Assembly (NCBI GenBank): GCA_011109175.1
Contig: RDEW01000001.1
Span: 1,192,360 to 1,256,359 of the forward strand
DNA from: Dicyema japonicum
Taxonomy: Eukaryota > Dicyemida > Rhombozoa > Dicyemidae
Direction of reading: 5' to 3'
Length of the DNA: 64,000 nucleotides
A model generated the notes under the pieces. That model was not told the DNA's origin and did no database searches. It saw only the letters and a program-made list of their open reading frames with translations. The number at the start of each line of letters is the position of its first letter. The stretch's first letter is position 1. Made by a program: the position numbers and the translations under genes. Below, piece after piece: positions 10,311 to 24,050 of this stretch.

Positions 10311-12556
10311 ATGGAAACACCTTCATTATATGCATTATGCATTAATAATATTCGAATATACTTTTTTTTGTACTATAACGAAGAAAAATATAAAAAATTA
10401 AACGACAAGTCTAAAAAAATGTTGTCCGAAAGAATCAATTATGAATTGGAATATTTGAATTCATGTCCTGAGAACGATCTATATTTTCAAGATTCAAGTT
10501 TTTATAGGATATCGGATGTAGTACGGAAAGACATATTTTGCCTGGAATTGACTCGTGAAGATGTTGACATTAAGGACGTTGTTAATATGACTCAAGTTTA
10601 TCCAAATTTATCAAATATTACAATAGGAAGGATTTTTTCATCAGAAACGAATCCTTTTCTACCATTTTCCCCCAATGAGGTCAAATCATTCACATTATTG
10701 TTTTATGATGACCCAGATTTGCTACATCAGCTATTTATGACTGGGTTTAAAAAACTAAGGTATCTCAACCGCATTATTTATAACAGTACACTAAAAATAA
10801 TTGAAAAACTGGAACGCATAAATTTTCACAACGTCTTAATTACTGATTTTGCGAAATTTATTGAAAGCATTAACAGTCCAGCGTCTTTAAGGTTTATTTA
10901 TATCAAATTTAGATATTTTATACATACATGTGACAGAAAATTAAAAGGAAATAGTTGTAATTTTTTTTCTCTTTTACAAAAAGCCAAGAATCTTACTTGC
11001 ATGAATTTATCTGGATATTTTATTAAAAGAAAAACACTAATAAAGTTAACCAAGTTATTATTTTAATAATTATAGACGAATCGAAAAACTAGGATTTAAA
11101 AAATTTCATCATAAGAAAATTTTACATTTCAGTAAAAATACACGCGATTCTGTATATTTAATAAAGAATATAGAACGATCAGCAATCAATTTTAAATAAT
11201 CTTTTCTCGACTGCTCAACATTTCGATAATAAAATCGAACTTTTGATTTATGTTATTTTAGAGATTACAAAAAACTTATCTGACTATAAAGTTGATTTTA
11301 AAATTGAAAATAAATTATTAAAACCATTTTTGAAAGTAATTTAAAATATAAATTTAGTTTATCCGTCGGCGCAATTATGATGATGTATATTTCATTAGAT
11401 TTATATACAACATAACGAGTAACCAATCTATTTCATATGCTACTAGATGGTATGAGTAGATTTCATCCATAGTGTTATTTTTGACATTTTTCTTGAGATC
11501 ATAACCTATGTTGATTCCAATTTTGTATCACTATCTGATATCTAATTTATAGTGGTTTACTAGTTTTTCGCAATTTTAGACCTTGGGAGATATCTATTTT
11601 TGTTAGTTAATTCTTATTTTAGCTTCCTGCACTGTCAATTATCATTACAAGTATTACTCGCCGATTTCAATTTTCACCTAATCTTATAATAATCATAAAA
11701 AATATGAGTATCGAATTTCTAGCCTATGTTGGCTATTCTGAAAGACTTGTCAAAGTTCATAAGACAATATAATTTTAGTTGTGTGTTGAACAATTTAAAA
11801 CAGAAGACTTTAATGATTCCACCAATTTTTATTTGTTGAACTTTCTTTTAGGTATTCAAAATATATTTGTAGAAGACAATGAAAAGAATATAAATTTGTT
11901 TCTCGATTCTAATGGAATTTATTATATCTATAATTTTTTCGAGAGATATTTTGTTTCTCCACCAAATTCCGAATATTTATTAATTCTCGTTATTGATATA
12001 GTCGAAAATTTAGCCAAATACACACACACCAGACATTTAATGTGGGCATATGGTCTGATAAATCCTATATTGTAAAATTGTTGTTTATTGAAAAGGGACG
12101 CAGAGTATCCTTACTATAATAATTGTGTAAACTATTCTATATTGCGATGTATCTGCCAGATGTTACGTGATCCAAATGATATTTTTCCTCTTTTTATGAA
12201 TTATGATTTTAGCGATTTGAATCCACAAGAACCCATTCTATATAAAATTGTTCAGTTTATTAAAAATAATCCTTTTGAAAACGATAATTATTGTGATAGG
12301 TGTTATTTCCTATTTTCAATCTTAGGTCAATGAAGTCAACGATAAATTTATTGAATGTAAACGCAGATGAACGAATTTGGCTTTGGGCTGTGTGGGAATG
12401 TGATAATCTAGCAAGGATATATTGTTTTTTCTTATTTTTATTATAAAACGTAGATAAATGGACATGCTTATTTCTCATAACATAATTATGAACATTGAGA
12501 ATATCTGTCTCTTATCCAATATGGAAGAGATCTATTATTATGCTGAAATTTTTTGA
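10311..12556 (+). CDS. ZYG11/ZER1-like protein (LRR plus ARM repeats, CUL2 substrate receptor type)
   Basis: The gene reads from ATG 10311 (METPSLYALCINNI, like the VHL-box start of ZYG11/ZER1). A leucine-rich middle follows (MNLSGYFIKR), then helical armadillo-like repeats (LIYVILEITKNLSDY, FLLGIQNIFVEDNEKN, CICQMLRDPND) and LLNVNADERIWLWAVWECDN, which fits the late ARM repeat of this family. Introns of 22 nt fit at 11054-11075, 11152-11173 and 11336-11357, with a 23-nt one at 11450-11472. Further ones of 21-24 nt lie near 11603, 11754 and 12074. The boundaries at 11520-11580 and 12320-12480 are unresolved. A TGA at about 12554 is followed by AATAAA. In known animals the family directs CUL2 ubiquitin ligase to glycine N-degrons. 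That role, and the family call itself, are inferences from pattern. Confidence 0.5.
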
Positions 12557-12559
12557 ATA

Positions 12560-14480
12560 AATTACAATGCCGTTATTTTTTATAATTTAGAATAATATTA
12601 AACAACAGTAAAGTTAATTCATATTTAGTGATAAATTTATTAATTTAATTTTTAATAAATTAAACATTTGAATTTTTGTTGTGATGTGAATGTTTGTTTC
12701 TTCTGAGGACAATATAACATTTAATTGACCTATTTACTAAGGACCCCGACAAAGAAACCAATAATGACGTAGATTGTGTTGCCTTTTGGCAGTGCGGAAC
12801 AAAAGAATGTAATGTAAAATCCCTCCGATCTGCTGTCGTTTCCATGTCAATCTTCTCACATCAGGCCTCTGATGTGGTCAAGGCTGCTCAACGGAGATTC
12901 AAGAGAATTCTTCATTCAGGATGGCCGATGATTACGCGTTCTTTTAACAAAAAGTTACATACGTCCAAATCAGTGGCGAATTTGAAGATTCTAACGAAGT
13001 CAAATGAAATCATCCCCTTTATCTAATCAAGAGTCGATCCCTTACAAAGATGATGGCCAATGATTATGATTTTACTTCCCATGATGAGCGCAATGATTCT
13101 TTTAATGATAAACAGAGTAGTCGTAGTGTAAACAGCTATTAGGAATAATATATAATTTCAATTTTGAAAAAACTAAATTGAATTAACCTTATTTTCAAAA
13201 AAATGAATAGAAAAATGGGCGTGCACAATACAAAATATAAAGGAAAAGGTTTTGTCTGACCAAAGTGTTGAAAAGTCTTTTTTTTGAATTTTCGGTGTCA
13301 GTGAGGAGAGTATACTCGTAGCCCATTATGCGCTAATAAACGAGTTCGATTATTACATGACAATTCTATCAAATTTTCTTTTTCAAAAGTTGTAATTTCA
13401 AATTCACGTCTTCTTCATCAATAAATAAATTCTGTATCCATGCGATTCTGTATCTTCAACACAATTTCGTAGGTTTCACTCGGATTTCACTGAAGCAGTG
13501 GTTTCCAAAACCAAAAGGTTACGTAGCATTCACATGTTTACAAAAGTTCCTTTTGTCCTCCTTTTTGAATTCGAAGCGGAAGATCCCGGAGCCTTTGTGG
13601 CTCAATCTGATAGACCCCGTCAAGTCGAACGAGTACAGCACGTTAGAAATTTTGATGGCTCCCATACTCGACGTAACAGAGATCTGTATACACATTGCCA
13701 GAGTCTTAGTATATTAAAAGGCTGGTGGATCTTGAGGTATAGACTTCTTTTCAGTTTCTGTAGATGAGCAAACTGTCTTGATCTCTTCTTCAAACTTTTT
13801 TCACAGTAGTAGCTCTTGTAGATCTCGGGAAGTAGTAACTTTTAATGTCGCAGTTTTCAACCCTTTTTAACTAACTTTTTGAACCATCGTCACAACAACC
13901 ACGTTTTTTTTATTTTGAAGCAAAACCATGGTCTCATTTGACATGGCTATACGGTTCAAAAACTTTTGGTGATGCATGAAGGGAACCTAATATCCATTCA
14001 AAGAGAACTATTAAACACTAGACATCTGCACACGCTCCACGTGCACATGGTCTAGCTCCTGCGGAGGGCCTGTCGTGAGATTCGAATATTTGACAAACGA
14101 CGCTGAGTCTCTTCTGGGACCTAAAAAGCCCGGACTTGTTGGGTGTGTGTTCTCAATTGTCTTAAACGATTTTTACCCACGTTGGCTGTCTCCCATTGTC
14201 CCCCATCTCCGGGATCTCTGGGATCTTGTATTAGTGCCTAGAAATTATTAAAGTGGAAAGTTTTTGAAATTAGCATTGAGGTCGCCATTTGACAGATGAT
14301 ATTGATCGAAATTTTCAGAAACTCAAATTCTTCATATCTGGTACCCTCACTTTTTCGACAATGTTTTTATTTGTCCAAAACTTTTTTTAATTAAAATCCG
14401 TCCATTTATCTGCGAATTGTGGTGCCACATAAATACAACATTGAGCTTCAATAAGTATTTAGATTTACTTCCAAGAATAC
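12560..14480. other. Intergenic stretch; no confident gene
   Basis: ORFs at 12844-13026 and 13498-13767 are open but match nothing I know. Around 13590-13760 a different frame reads LWLNLIDPVKSNEY, STLEILMAPVLDV and TEICIHIARVLV, which looks like real helical protein and could be a decayed gene or retroelement fragment. No splice structure could be built. Confidence 0.3.
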
Positions 14481-14481
14481 T

Positions 14482-14680
14482 TTCATTTGGCATAGTGGTT
14501 AGGTGACGGGCTTAACTGGCTTAGGCTACGGTTCGAATCTCGCTGCTGTTACCTGGTGGAAAGTTCCACGCAACTACGATGCAGAAAGGGTTTGACGAGT
14601 GACGCCGTCATCAGAGGATATGCACTGCGGAACTGGATTGTCTAGAGAGGACACTCACACAAGAAAAAGAAAAAAAAGGC
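14482..14680 (+). mobile_element. tRNA-derived SINE (SINE-1), full copy
   Basis: An A-box-like TGGCATAGTGG at 14488-14498 and a B box GGTTCGAATCTCG at 14530-14542 are spaced as in a tRNA promoter. A unique body (GACGCCGTCATCAGAGGATATGC, then CTGCGGAACTGGATT) and an A-rich tail with ACTCACAC..AAGAAAAAGAAAA follow. A 5'-truncated relative with the same body and tail lies on the minus strand at 58869-58960. An internal Pol III promoter plus an A-rich tail defines a SINE. Confidence 0.72.
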
Positions 14681-14893
14681 AAACTGGTGGTATGATCAGC
14701 GTGATAATAACTACTTGAGGGAATGCCACCAGTCTCTCTCAGTATAATTAATTTATCAATAATTAGAATTGGTAGCTGTCTTTTTGAACTGGTTTTCTTC
14801 ATTAAAATCGTAACGATTTAATATATTTTAAATATAAAATTATAATTATTTTTATGTTTATAATTTAAAAAAAGTAATAAATTCTCAATTACT

Positions 14894-16689
14894 ATGTCAC
14901 ATGATGATTCTGTCGATTCATTTCTAATATTCGACGATAATGACATAGAAGCTGCAAGAGAAATAGATTTACAACCAATACGTCAATTCGAAGGTTAAAT
15001 TGTTAAGATTACTTAAAGACCCTTCTAGTGAGCTAATCGAGATGATAGACAACAGGAACCAGCTCCCCACGCCCACAGAGTCTTCTTCCATGCTCCTGAT
15101 CTCAGCCCTACGGTACATAAGCGAGATGCTTTTCGGCAGTTCAAATGATGCCAAAATTTTTTTCAACAGTAAGAATAGCACAACATTATAGCCCTACTTC
15201 AGGAACTCAAAATCAGGGACATTATTCCATCCTCATATAACATGGACTTTGAATATGACCACAACTACAGCATCTTCCGCGTCCTCATGCGAGCCTTGGT
15301 TTACTCTGTCAATCCCAAAATGGTAAAGTCTCTGTTCCCCGATACAAACCCAGACCTTGGAGGGAAGTTATGTTCCCAGCCAACCATTAGGACGGAAAAT
15401 ATAAATTCCATAATCAACCGGTCTTCATTTTACCACCAGAACTTTATTCAATTAAAAAACCTGGGTAGTGGAGGATTCGGGACTGTCTATTTGGTGAGGG
15501 AATTGACTTTAACTATGCAGACTCAGAATAAGGTGGATATGGGCAACTATGCCGTGAAAATCATAAGGAAGTCGAAACAGGACGTGGAGTTTCTTATCCG
15601 AGAGGTAGTTGTCCTCGCAAAGCTTACTCATCCAAATGTGGTGAGGTACTACTCCTCCTGGATAGAGTTCTACTGCAGTGGTGCGGAAAATCCTCAGAGT
15701 TCGACAGATAAGTACTTGTTATTTTGAAATAGTTCTTCATATGTGATATTCCAACGGAGTGAAGACCACCAGGAGTCTGAAACATGGAGTTCTGAGCTCA
15801 TCGATGCAGATAAACCAAGTCTCATGTGGTCGTTGTTCATCCAGATGGAACTTTGTGGGGAAAGTCTGAAGAACTGGCTGGACGCGAGGAACTCATTGGC
15901 CATTAATTTTAACGAACATGGTAGTTTTTGTTATTTACTATTGATCGGATTAATGTGGTGCACGTGGGTGATAACCATACGATATATCTTCAGCTTCTGC
16001 AAGGGATTGACTATATTCACTCAATGGGGGTTGTCCATAGGGACATTAAGGTATTCACGTGGTTCAATACAGCCTGGGAATATCTTCTTGAACCCTGAGA
16101 CATTGTCAGTGAAAATCGGGGACTTTGGATTGGCCAGAAATGTCATGTATTCCGACGATGGTTGAGGAGTGATTTATTGTAGATCGAGGGGTACTAAAGT
16201 TGTCGAAGGGGGTAGGAACTAAGATCTATACAGCCCCGGAAGTTAACAAGACCACGAAGTATGATAATAAAGTATGCACGTTTTGTAATGTAGTGTGATA
16301 TTTACTCGTTGGGGGTTGTTTTTTATGAGCTTTTTTCTGTTTTTTGTACAGACAGTGATAGAATCACATGTCTGAGAAGTCTGAGAACTCGAGGGCCGTC
16401 CGGAGACTTTTCTAAACAATGGCCCAGACAGGTTGGGTTTGGTGGCATTGTAGGCCTTTTCTATAAGACTAATGGTGAGTCAGGAGGCCAGCAGACCGAC
16501 TGCAACTGAATTGTTAAGTGAGGTCACTTCTTTGGTAGTTCTTGGATTTATTGTTTAAGGAGGAGACTGATCGACTACGAAATGAAATTAAAAGACTAAA
16601 TGCTTTGTTGGCTCAGTCCAAGGAACTTATTCAGAATCAGGCTAAGAAAATTTCTGATTTAGAAAAGAGTAATTCTGTGTTTGTATAAT
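14894..16689 (+). CDS. EIF2AK1: eIF2-alpha kinase, HRI-like
   Basis: This is a predicted stress kinase that phosphorylates eIF2-alpha to lower translation. The N-terminal domain (LLISALRYISEMLF ... LLQELKIRDIIPSSY ... FRVLMRALVYSV) follows the HRI pattern. The kinase domain has the glycine loop GSGGFGTVY, AVKIIRK (catalytic Lys), REVVVLAKLTHPNVVRYYSSW, the acidic insert typical of eIF2 kinases, HRDIK plus PGNIFLNP, and DFGLAR. It continues with GTKIYTAPE and CDIYSLGVVFYELF, then a C-terminal coiled coil (ETDRLRNEIKRLNALLAQ) as in HRI. About nine introns of 21-26 nt restore one open frame with no indel needed, for example 14994-15018 (25 nt) and 16051-16072 (22 nt, directly after HRDIK). All catalytic residues are present. 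GCN2 or PERK are less likely because no HisRS-like or transmembrane region is seen. Confidence 0.85.
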
Positions 16690-17159
16690 CTTATTTTTTT
16701 TATGTTTTTGCATTGTGGAAGGTTGAGGTATTAAAAGAAATCTTAAACTCTTAAATGATGCGAAATTTGCAAACTTCACAATTTTGAATGACTTTTCTGA
16801 TAATCTCGGATATAAAAATTAAATGTCGGATAATTAAAGGACCTTTTCAAGGTCAAAAAAATGTAACTCCCATGTCACATATTATCTGTGCTACTCCTAT
16901 CAGAGTATTAAAATCAAATAAAGCTAAGAGGAACTAGGATCGGTGTATGAAGTTGCATACGACAAAGGAATCTTAGGGAGTTGGTTTCCGTGTGATGATC
17001 TTTTAGTTCGCCCTCTACTAGAGTGGTGTTGCGTGATCATCCTGTCTCAGAGACAAAATAAAGTAATATCCCCTTTAATGTAGCGCTCGCAGATCCTCTC
17101 CTCGTAATAGTGCGATCGAATTTTCTATTTGCAATAGCAGTATTTAATAAATCAGATAA

Positions 17160-17395
17160 TAAAAATGGCTGAGACTCTAAATTAAAAAATACGCATGTCT
17201 TGGAGGACAATTCATCCTCGAACCAGTGGTAGTCGAAACGACAGGAATCATTGGAAGCAGATCACTGGCCATGCTAAACAGGATCGGCTCGCTCATCGCC
17301 AGGAAAAAATGATAGGAGAGAAAGGAGCTGGCTCATTGTGCGCATTTCCTTGCAGACCGTCAGGGGAAATGCGCTTCCAATTATGAGAGCAGCCA
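17160..17395 (+). mobile_element. C-terminal fragment of PHD/RLE-type LINE (family P)
   Basis: One frame reads GQFILEPVVVETTGIIGS then SLAMLNRIGSLIARK, and a second frame reads ISLQTVRGNALPIM. This corresponds to the stretch after the restriction-like endonuclease of the family seen at 41.9-42.2 kb (LAMETSGSYSHSTLEFFRRLG, then RISLAILEGTARS). It is a short 3' fragment ending about 165 bp before the polycystin gene. Confidence 0.6.
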
Positions 17396-17559
17396 GCAGT
17401 TAAACTGTTAGTTTTGCTTTTAAATAAAATTGGTTATTCTATTAATTGCCCGTTTTTACTTCAATTAAGAATATCTGTAAATCCAATATCATACAGCCCT
17501 TAGCCAACCCTTCAGTAATAATCCAAAAATTATAAATGTAATTACTACGATGTCCTTAA

Positions 17560-20007
17560 ATGGAGAATCCAGTGATAAGTCAGGATGACTTAGTTAGTTC
17601 TATGCAATCGGAGTTATACTTGAATGTTCACGACAACAATTTTGCTGGTTCCAATCAAAATACACTGTTTTTTCAAAAATTTGTAAATTTTCTAAAAAGT
17701 AACAAATCAACCATTCACATACAGAACTTTGGCTCACCAAGGACACAAGGACGATTGAACAGAACAGCAAAAAATACAAAAAAATAGTTTTACGAGAATT
17801 ATGCGTGTACATTGTGTTTCTCACGCTTGTAACAGGAGGTTTACTATTTTGAGTTATTTCTTAGTCGCCCTCTTGTCTACGGAGAATAAAAGCTACTTTA
17901 TGACGAGTTCTCTTACGGATGTGTTTGCGGGAGAGGAAAATCCTCAGTCATTCCTAAAAATAACGACAGAAGAGGACTTGTGGAATGTAGTTTGTGATTA
18001 CCATTTGAGTACATAAAAACTACGTTTATGAACGGCATATACCGTGAAAAACTGTACAGCGGGAGATACAAAGCCGAATCAGAGAAGGGGTATATTCTAA
18101 ACGAAAACAAAATCGTTGGGGTGACTCGACTGAGACAGATCAGGGGACAGAACTACTCCTGCAACGTTAGCCCAGAATTCAAAATAAACGAATGTTTCAA
18201 AGAGTATTCAAAGAACAACGAAAATCGTACCTCCCTGGGAAACCGGCGCGGAAGTGCGTGAGTGACCCTTTCTTACGGAGTAGATGGAATTACCGGAGTA
18301 GTGCCCAACTGGAGGGAATGCCCGTGTCGGCACAGATTAACACGTATGAGGGAGGTGGATTTGTTCAGAACTTGGGGACCACGAAAATTGAGTCGATCAA
18401 GATAATAAAAAACCTTGAAAGTAAGTTGTGGATCGACAAACTGACACGTGCAGTCTTGATCGAGTTCACTGTGTACAACGCCAATATTAACATCTTCACG
18501 ATAATCAGGTGGATTGAGAATGTAATTAAAGTCTGATTGCTGAATTTCCGATAACAGGGGGAATTATTTCCTCCTCAAGCTTTGTCTCTCAAAAACTACT
18601 CCGTTATGTCTCTAGAGTTGACAAATTTGTGCTTTTGTGTGAAATATTTGTCTATGTTTTCGTTTTCTACTACATAATAGAGGAGATTTTGGAGGTTAAC
18701 CTTGTTCATTAAATTTCAGGTTACAAATACGGGTCTCTCCTACTTTGTGAATTTGTGGAATATTCTTGATATTCTGGTTCTCGGGATCAGTGTGGTCTGT
18801 GCCATTCTCAACGTAAAACGACATGTGGGGATCACCAGAATCCTCAATAACCTAAAGTCGGGGACAACCGAATTCCACAAATTTGCCGTGACCTCATACT
18901 GGCAATCCATATTCGACGACCTGGTAGCTATCAACGTCTTCATTATCTGGATTAAGGTACTCCTCCCAAAACCACGTGTAGCTGTTCAAATACGCTAGTT
19001 TTAGCAAAACACTGAACCAATTATCAGAAACAATCATTCATGGAGGCAAGGATATCGCAGGATTCTTCGTTATGTTCTTCATAGTCTTCGGTTCCTTCGC
19101 CCAACTGGCAACCTTGCTGTTCGGCTCAAAATTGGAGGGATTTAAGACTTTAACGGACGCATCGTTGGTCGCCGAATCGTTAGGTTTAGATTTACCCAAT
19201 TCCGGGTTATTCTGGGGGATTTCAACTACTATGAGTTAGAATCGGCCGACAAAATCCTCGGTCCCTCCTATTTTTTCCTATACGTGTTCTTCGTTTTTTA
19301 CATTTTGCTGAACATGTTTTTGGCCATCATTAACGACTCCTATCAAGAGGTCAAGGATGTGTCCTCACGTGGCGAGGACTTGGAGATCATCGACTCCATC
19401 AAAAAGGTGTTTAGAGACTGATTCTAGAAATTTGCCCGACTCACCAATAAACTGGATTTGAAAAAATTCCACGCAAGTCAGTTCAAGAGTGTTCTGTTTG
19501 CTAGCAAAATGGATGACAAAAATATCCAATTTGAAACCATTCGAGTAGAACTGAAACAGTTCGGGTTTGAGTTAACGGCAGGCTGGGATATTCTGACTTA
19601 GAGATTGAGGCCATATTCTCCAAATATGCGAGCAAGGACGCCAGAGTCTTAGATGAGGGTGAACTCGTACTATTGAGATCGGATTTGAACAGAGGAGGTC
19701 TGTTTGAGGACTTGAGGAGTCCCAATGGTAAGACGAACTGTTTAAAACTGATTTTGGAGAGAGCACAACTGCAGAAGTAAAAAATGAGAACCTCCCAATT
19801 AACTCTGTTCGGAGATCAGAATTCTTAATTATTGTTCAGAAGGTCGATGCTCTAATGGAATTCATCCAACAGATGACAAAATCCTCAGAGGATCTCCACC
19901 AAAGGCTAGTAAAGTATCAGAAACTACGAAGGGATCATGTTGCCCAGTATAACGAAATTTTAGAAGATGTAGATTTTGTATGTAAAATAGTGCTCCCACC
20001 TGGATGA
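17560..20007 (+). CDS. PKD2: Polycystin-2-like cation channel
   Basis: This is a TRPP channel of ciliary and other membranes. In order: a short N-terminus; TM1 ([16 protein letters not shown]); the extracellular polycystin/TOP domain (DGxY-like [49 protein letters not shown]); TM2 ([18 protein letters not shown]); TM3 ([14 protein letters not shown]); the TM4 region ([15 protein letters not shown]); TM5; the pore region ([16 protein letters not shown]); and TM6 ([19 protein letters not shown]). A degenerate EF-hand ([10 protein letters not shown]) and a C-terminal coiled coil ([12 protein letters not shown]) end it. About ten introns of 20-28 nt are needed, including a 20-nt one at 19164-19183. 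One frameshift lies in an A7 run near 17782, and the splice near 19720-19850 is unresolved. The residue order matches polycystin-2 almost continuously. REEP follows on the same strand. Confidence 0.9.
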
Positions 20008-20123
20008 ATCTGAATTTAGATATAGATTAAATAAATTAAAAACAGATCTTAATAAATTTATTAATAATTAATTTTTCGTTGGTTAACCTGTTTTAAATAT
20101 TACGAAAATCTCATTGGCATTTA

Positions 20124-20705
<582 letters not shown>

Positions 20706-22950
20706 ATTTATGTTTATTGTCAGTGAAGATAACTGGTAAATCAGTTGCTTGTGATATTCTTGCTGATAATCTCAAGAAGACTGATTAATTAGATTTATGA
20801 CTTAGTACTTGGGATTATTCATTTGTTATAGGTTTTGTGGTTTTTGCAAATTGATATGATTCCGTATGTTGTAGTATTACCATAGCAACCAAGCAATATT
20901 AATGCAAGTAATTGCCAGTAATGCATAATATCTTCGTCAAACCATGAGTGATGATTACCGTTTCCGTTAAATTACTAATTTGCCAAATTAGCAGTTCGGT
21001 CAGCCTGATTTTAACTGAAATTCTTAAATCTAAGAATGATTGCTAAGAGGATTTAAGTAATCTTTTACCACACTAAAACTTTTTAGGAGAAAACAGATTA
21101 TCCCGAAATCTATGAAATTACGCTAGAAATGTGAATATCTACGATTCCTCAATCACAGCCCTACCTTTAGAAAGTCACGAAAATCAAACCTCTCGGACTC
21201 TGATCTCTGCAGTCTGTGCTACATCTCAGTGGAATACTACATAACGACAATCATCTTCAATTCAGAGAGAGATAATGGTTTTTCATTCGACCTTAAATTA
21301 TCAAGCATGTTATGTAATCGATTATTTTTTCGTTAAATTCGAATCGATTTTTCCTGCGATTCAAGAAATATGCGAACAAATGAATGAATTATTCAAAAAA
21401 GCAATAAATTACCAGAATAAGCAACTAGATGGAACTAGTGTTTATGCAGGCTTACAGGCAACAGTGGTTTGGCTCAAATACCGCAGCTGATTACTTGATT
21501 GAATGTCCTTTTTCTTATGCTATGACCCCCTTCGTTCAATTAGTATACCGCCCACTATATCAGGAGGCATCCAATGGCAGAACAGCATCGAAAAGGTTAT
21601 TTACTTTCCCTCACTTCGCTTGATCATTTTTGAGGGATTTTCACAACTGTGATTCCGGAAGGACTAGTCTTTTCGTAAATGTGACGGTTGGATACACTTG
21701 AAATGAAGAAATCAAATACCACGTTAAAACCAAACTAATAATCACGTGGTCTTGTCATGTTGCAACAGCAATGAAAGTCGCAGTAAATGGGGTTGCCTCC
21801 CGGTGGAATGAATGGCTCTTTTTCGAGGTGCATAATATGCCTTCTGAGGACCACCAGAACTTACAGAGCTGGTGAACCACATGACGCCCCGTTCAACGTG
21901 AATGCCATGAATGGGGGTTGTGAACATAGTTGTTTATTGCTTCGTGGTTAATAAAATTAAAAATTTAATGCGTAAAGTCAAAATTAAAACCAAATAAACG
22001 ACGAAAATTTAGGAAATAGCGGTTAAATAATGCTGATTAATGAATCACTCAAAATGCTAGGAATTACATGTCTGCTCACATTTTTTTCAATTTTTTGAGT
22101 CCATAGAACGAATTTTTCCGCAAAATGACGATTTTCGAGTGATCAAATTTTCTAAATATATTTCCCCCTTACATGGTTTGTAAATTCGGATATGCCATGA
22201 ACGCCATAAATCCCACATATTTTGCTTTCACGTTTTTAAATGTTCTAGAATACAGCAAGCAAGTACATTTCTGTTACGTCGACACATTTTTTTGGTTTTA
22301 GGTCCTTCCTGATTTTCCGTAACGTTGAATTTTCCACGACACTAGAATAAGCAATGAACGGTACATTTTCTGGACATTCCGGTAGCAAGGGAGACGCATT
22401 TCGCGATCATTCGATTTATGGCAAACCAACATGTTTTGGGTCACTTTGCAGTCTTCTTTTGTGAGGACATATAATATAATAAATATCAACATTTATTTTT
22501 TACCGATTTGTCTTTTTATTTAATAAAATTGTACATATGGAGATAATTAGATGACATATGCTAAATGTCGCAAATAGATAATCTCGTTACGTGAAGACTG
22601 CAGGTTCAGGGATTTACGGGTTTAGCCGCTTATAACGGCTTGCTTGGACCCCGGGGACCGCCCGTAGGAGCCAATCAAGACATATGAAATGGCTGGAGAA
22701 GAGTGACTTGTGAAGTGTCCAGGCCATAGAGGCAGGACTATAACTTTTAATATAACTCCTAATTTCTCGTTTCGGTTCGGTTTCTTAGTGACTGCTGCAT
22801 AACTGCTATAGATTTCGGATTCATAGTTTATAAGAATATGAGTGAGGTCAAAGACTCTAACGTGTTACGTGAATGGGACAATGAATATTGGTCTGAGAGT
22901 TCGAATTATTTCTAGGTCACGCGATTAAAACGAGGAATATCATCAATGCA
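20706..22950. other. Stretch with one unrecognised ORF (21275-21490) and no confident gene
   Basis: The 71-codon plus-strand frame at 21275-21490 contains FFVKFESIFPAIQEICEQMN and reads like genuine helical protein. In the preceding 100 bp another frame gives SDSDLCSLCYISVEYY, which suggests a fragment of an unidentified or decayed gene. A repeat with AAACCAAACTAATAATCACGTGGTC near 21727 resembles the tails at 42.2 and 50.5 kb. The rest is AT-rich and stop-rich. Confidence 0.3.
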
Positions 22951-23330
22951 TATAATTGGTCACGTGATAGACAATCAATACGTATAAATGGTCATAATCA
23001 ATACGTATAATGTAAATGATCAGTCCATAGATCACGTAAAGGAGACTATAATGGATTTGTATACAAAGTCATTTCGTCCATCAGACGAGAAAAATTCATA
23101 TACATTCCTCGTAGTAAGAGGTATATCACTATCGCCCACCTTCCGACCAAATAACCATTTGGTTGACTGGTCTTAGTTAATTGTCGTAACCTCAATAACA
23201 TGTAGGAGACCGTCTGCCATTAAACGGCCAACTGATAGTGTGGGCACTACCACAAATCCCTTGGTGGTCTTGGTAGAGAAGATTTTTAACCCCGGAATCA
23301 CAAGAAAGAGAACAAGAGCTGTCGTCTAAG

Positions 23331-24050
23331 TTAAGTGAGCCTGGTCCATACCAGGCTTCTCTTGTGGTTAGTTTTGGAGTCCTTGATTAATCTCCACATA
23401 GGGAAGGTTTCTTCTCGTATCTCGGGCAGGCTTCCAGGTGGATGTTCAGAAGACTTTGCCATCTTGAGGAAGTCTTGATGACGTTTTAAAAGATATTCCA
23501 TGGGAGGACGATTAGTGTTCTCCATAGTAACGACGTGGGCGTCTTTTTCGACTATCTCAATAACATTCTGTGACATTGTTTTGTAACACTTCCAGGTTTT
23601 TATGTTCCGAGGCATTCCATGCAGCATAGGCGTACTCAATTTCTGTAGAACAAACGGTTTATATAGAAGCTCCAACGATGGGTGGGAAGATATTGATGAG
23701 TGTGTGGAAGCCTTGACAATTCCAATTTTCTTTTGGATTCTCGATGTTACCAAGTCCACTTGATGTGTGATTAAAAAGGAAATCCAGGGTAATTCCCGGG
23801 ATTGAAAGGGTTTTAATAGGATCATATAATTTACTGCTGACTTTGTCCGTATCTCTTTTAATGATGAGGTGAACGTCGTTACATGTGACTTTCTGGTGAT
23901 ACTTTTAGGCGGTTTTTCAAAAACCAAAGATCCATCGTGTTTAATGTCTCTTGCACGGACCATGTCTCCTCCTCAACTCTTCGATGTTTCGCTGATAAAG
24001 AATTACATTTTTGGTAATTGTGGAGGTGAGGTCACTGGAGAACATATTAA
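23331..24050 (-). mobile_element. Jockey-like LINE C-terminal region (family J, copy 1)
   Basis: The frame includes FLITHQVDLVTSRIQKKIG, then LELLYKPFVLQ, a YAAWNASEHKNLEVLQNNVTECY-like region after RT, and the C-terminal box RHQDFLKMAKSSEHPPGS ... SKTNHK. Copy 2 is at 30290-31170 (-), and a 3' fragment at 45320-45500 (+) has the same ILKMAKS ... SKTNHRK end. The frames are interrupted, so the element is dead. The region after the RT domain in this clade usually carries KxxGxxxD and LYxxxxxPxxxYA motifs. Confidence 0.6.
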
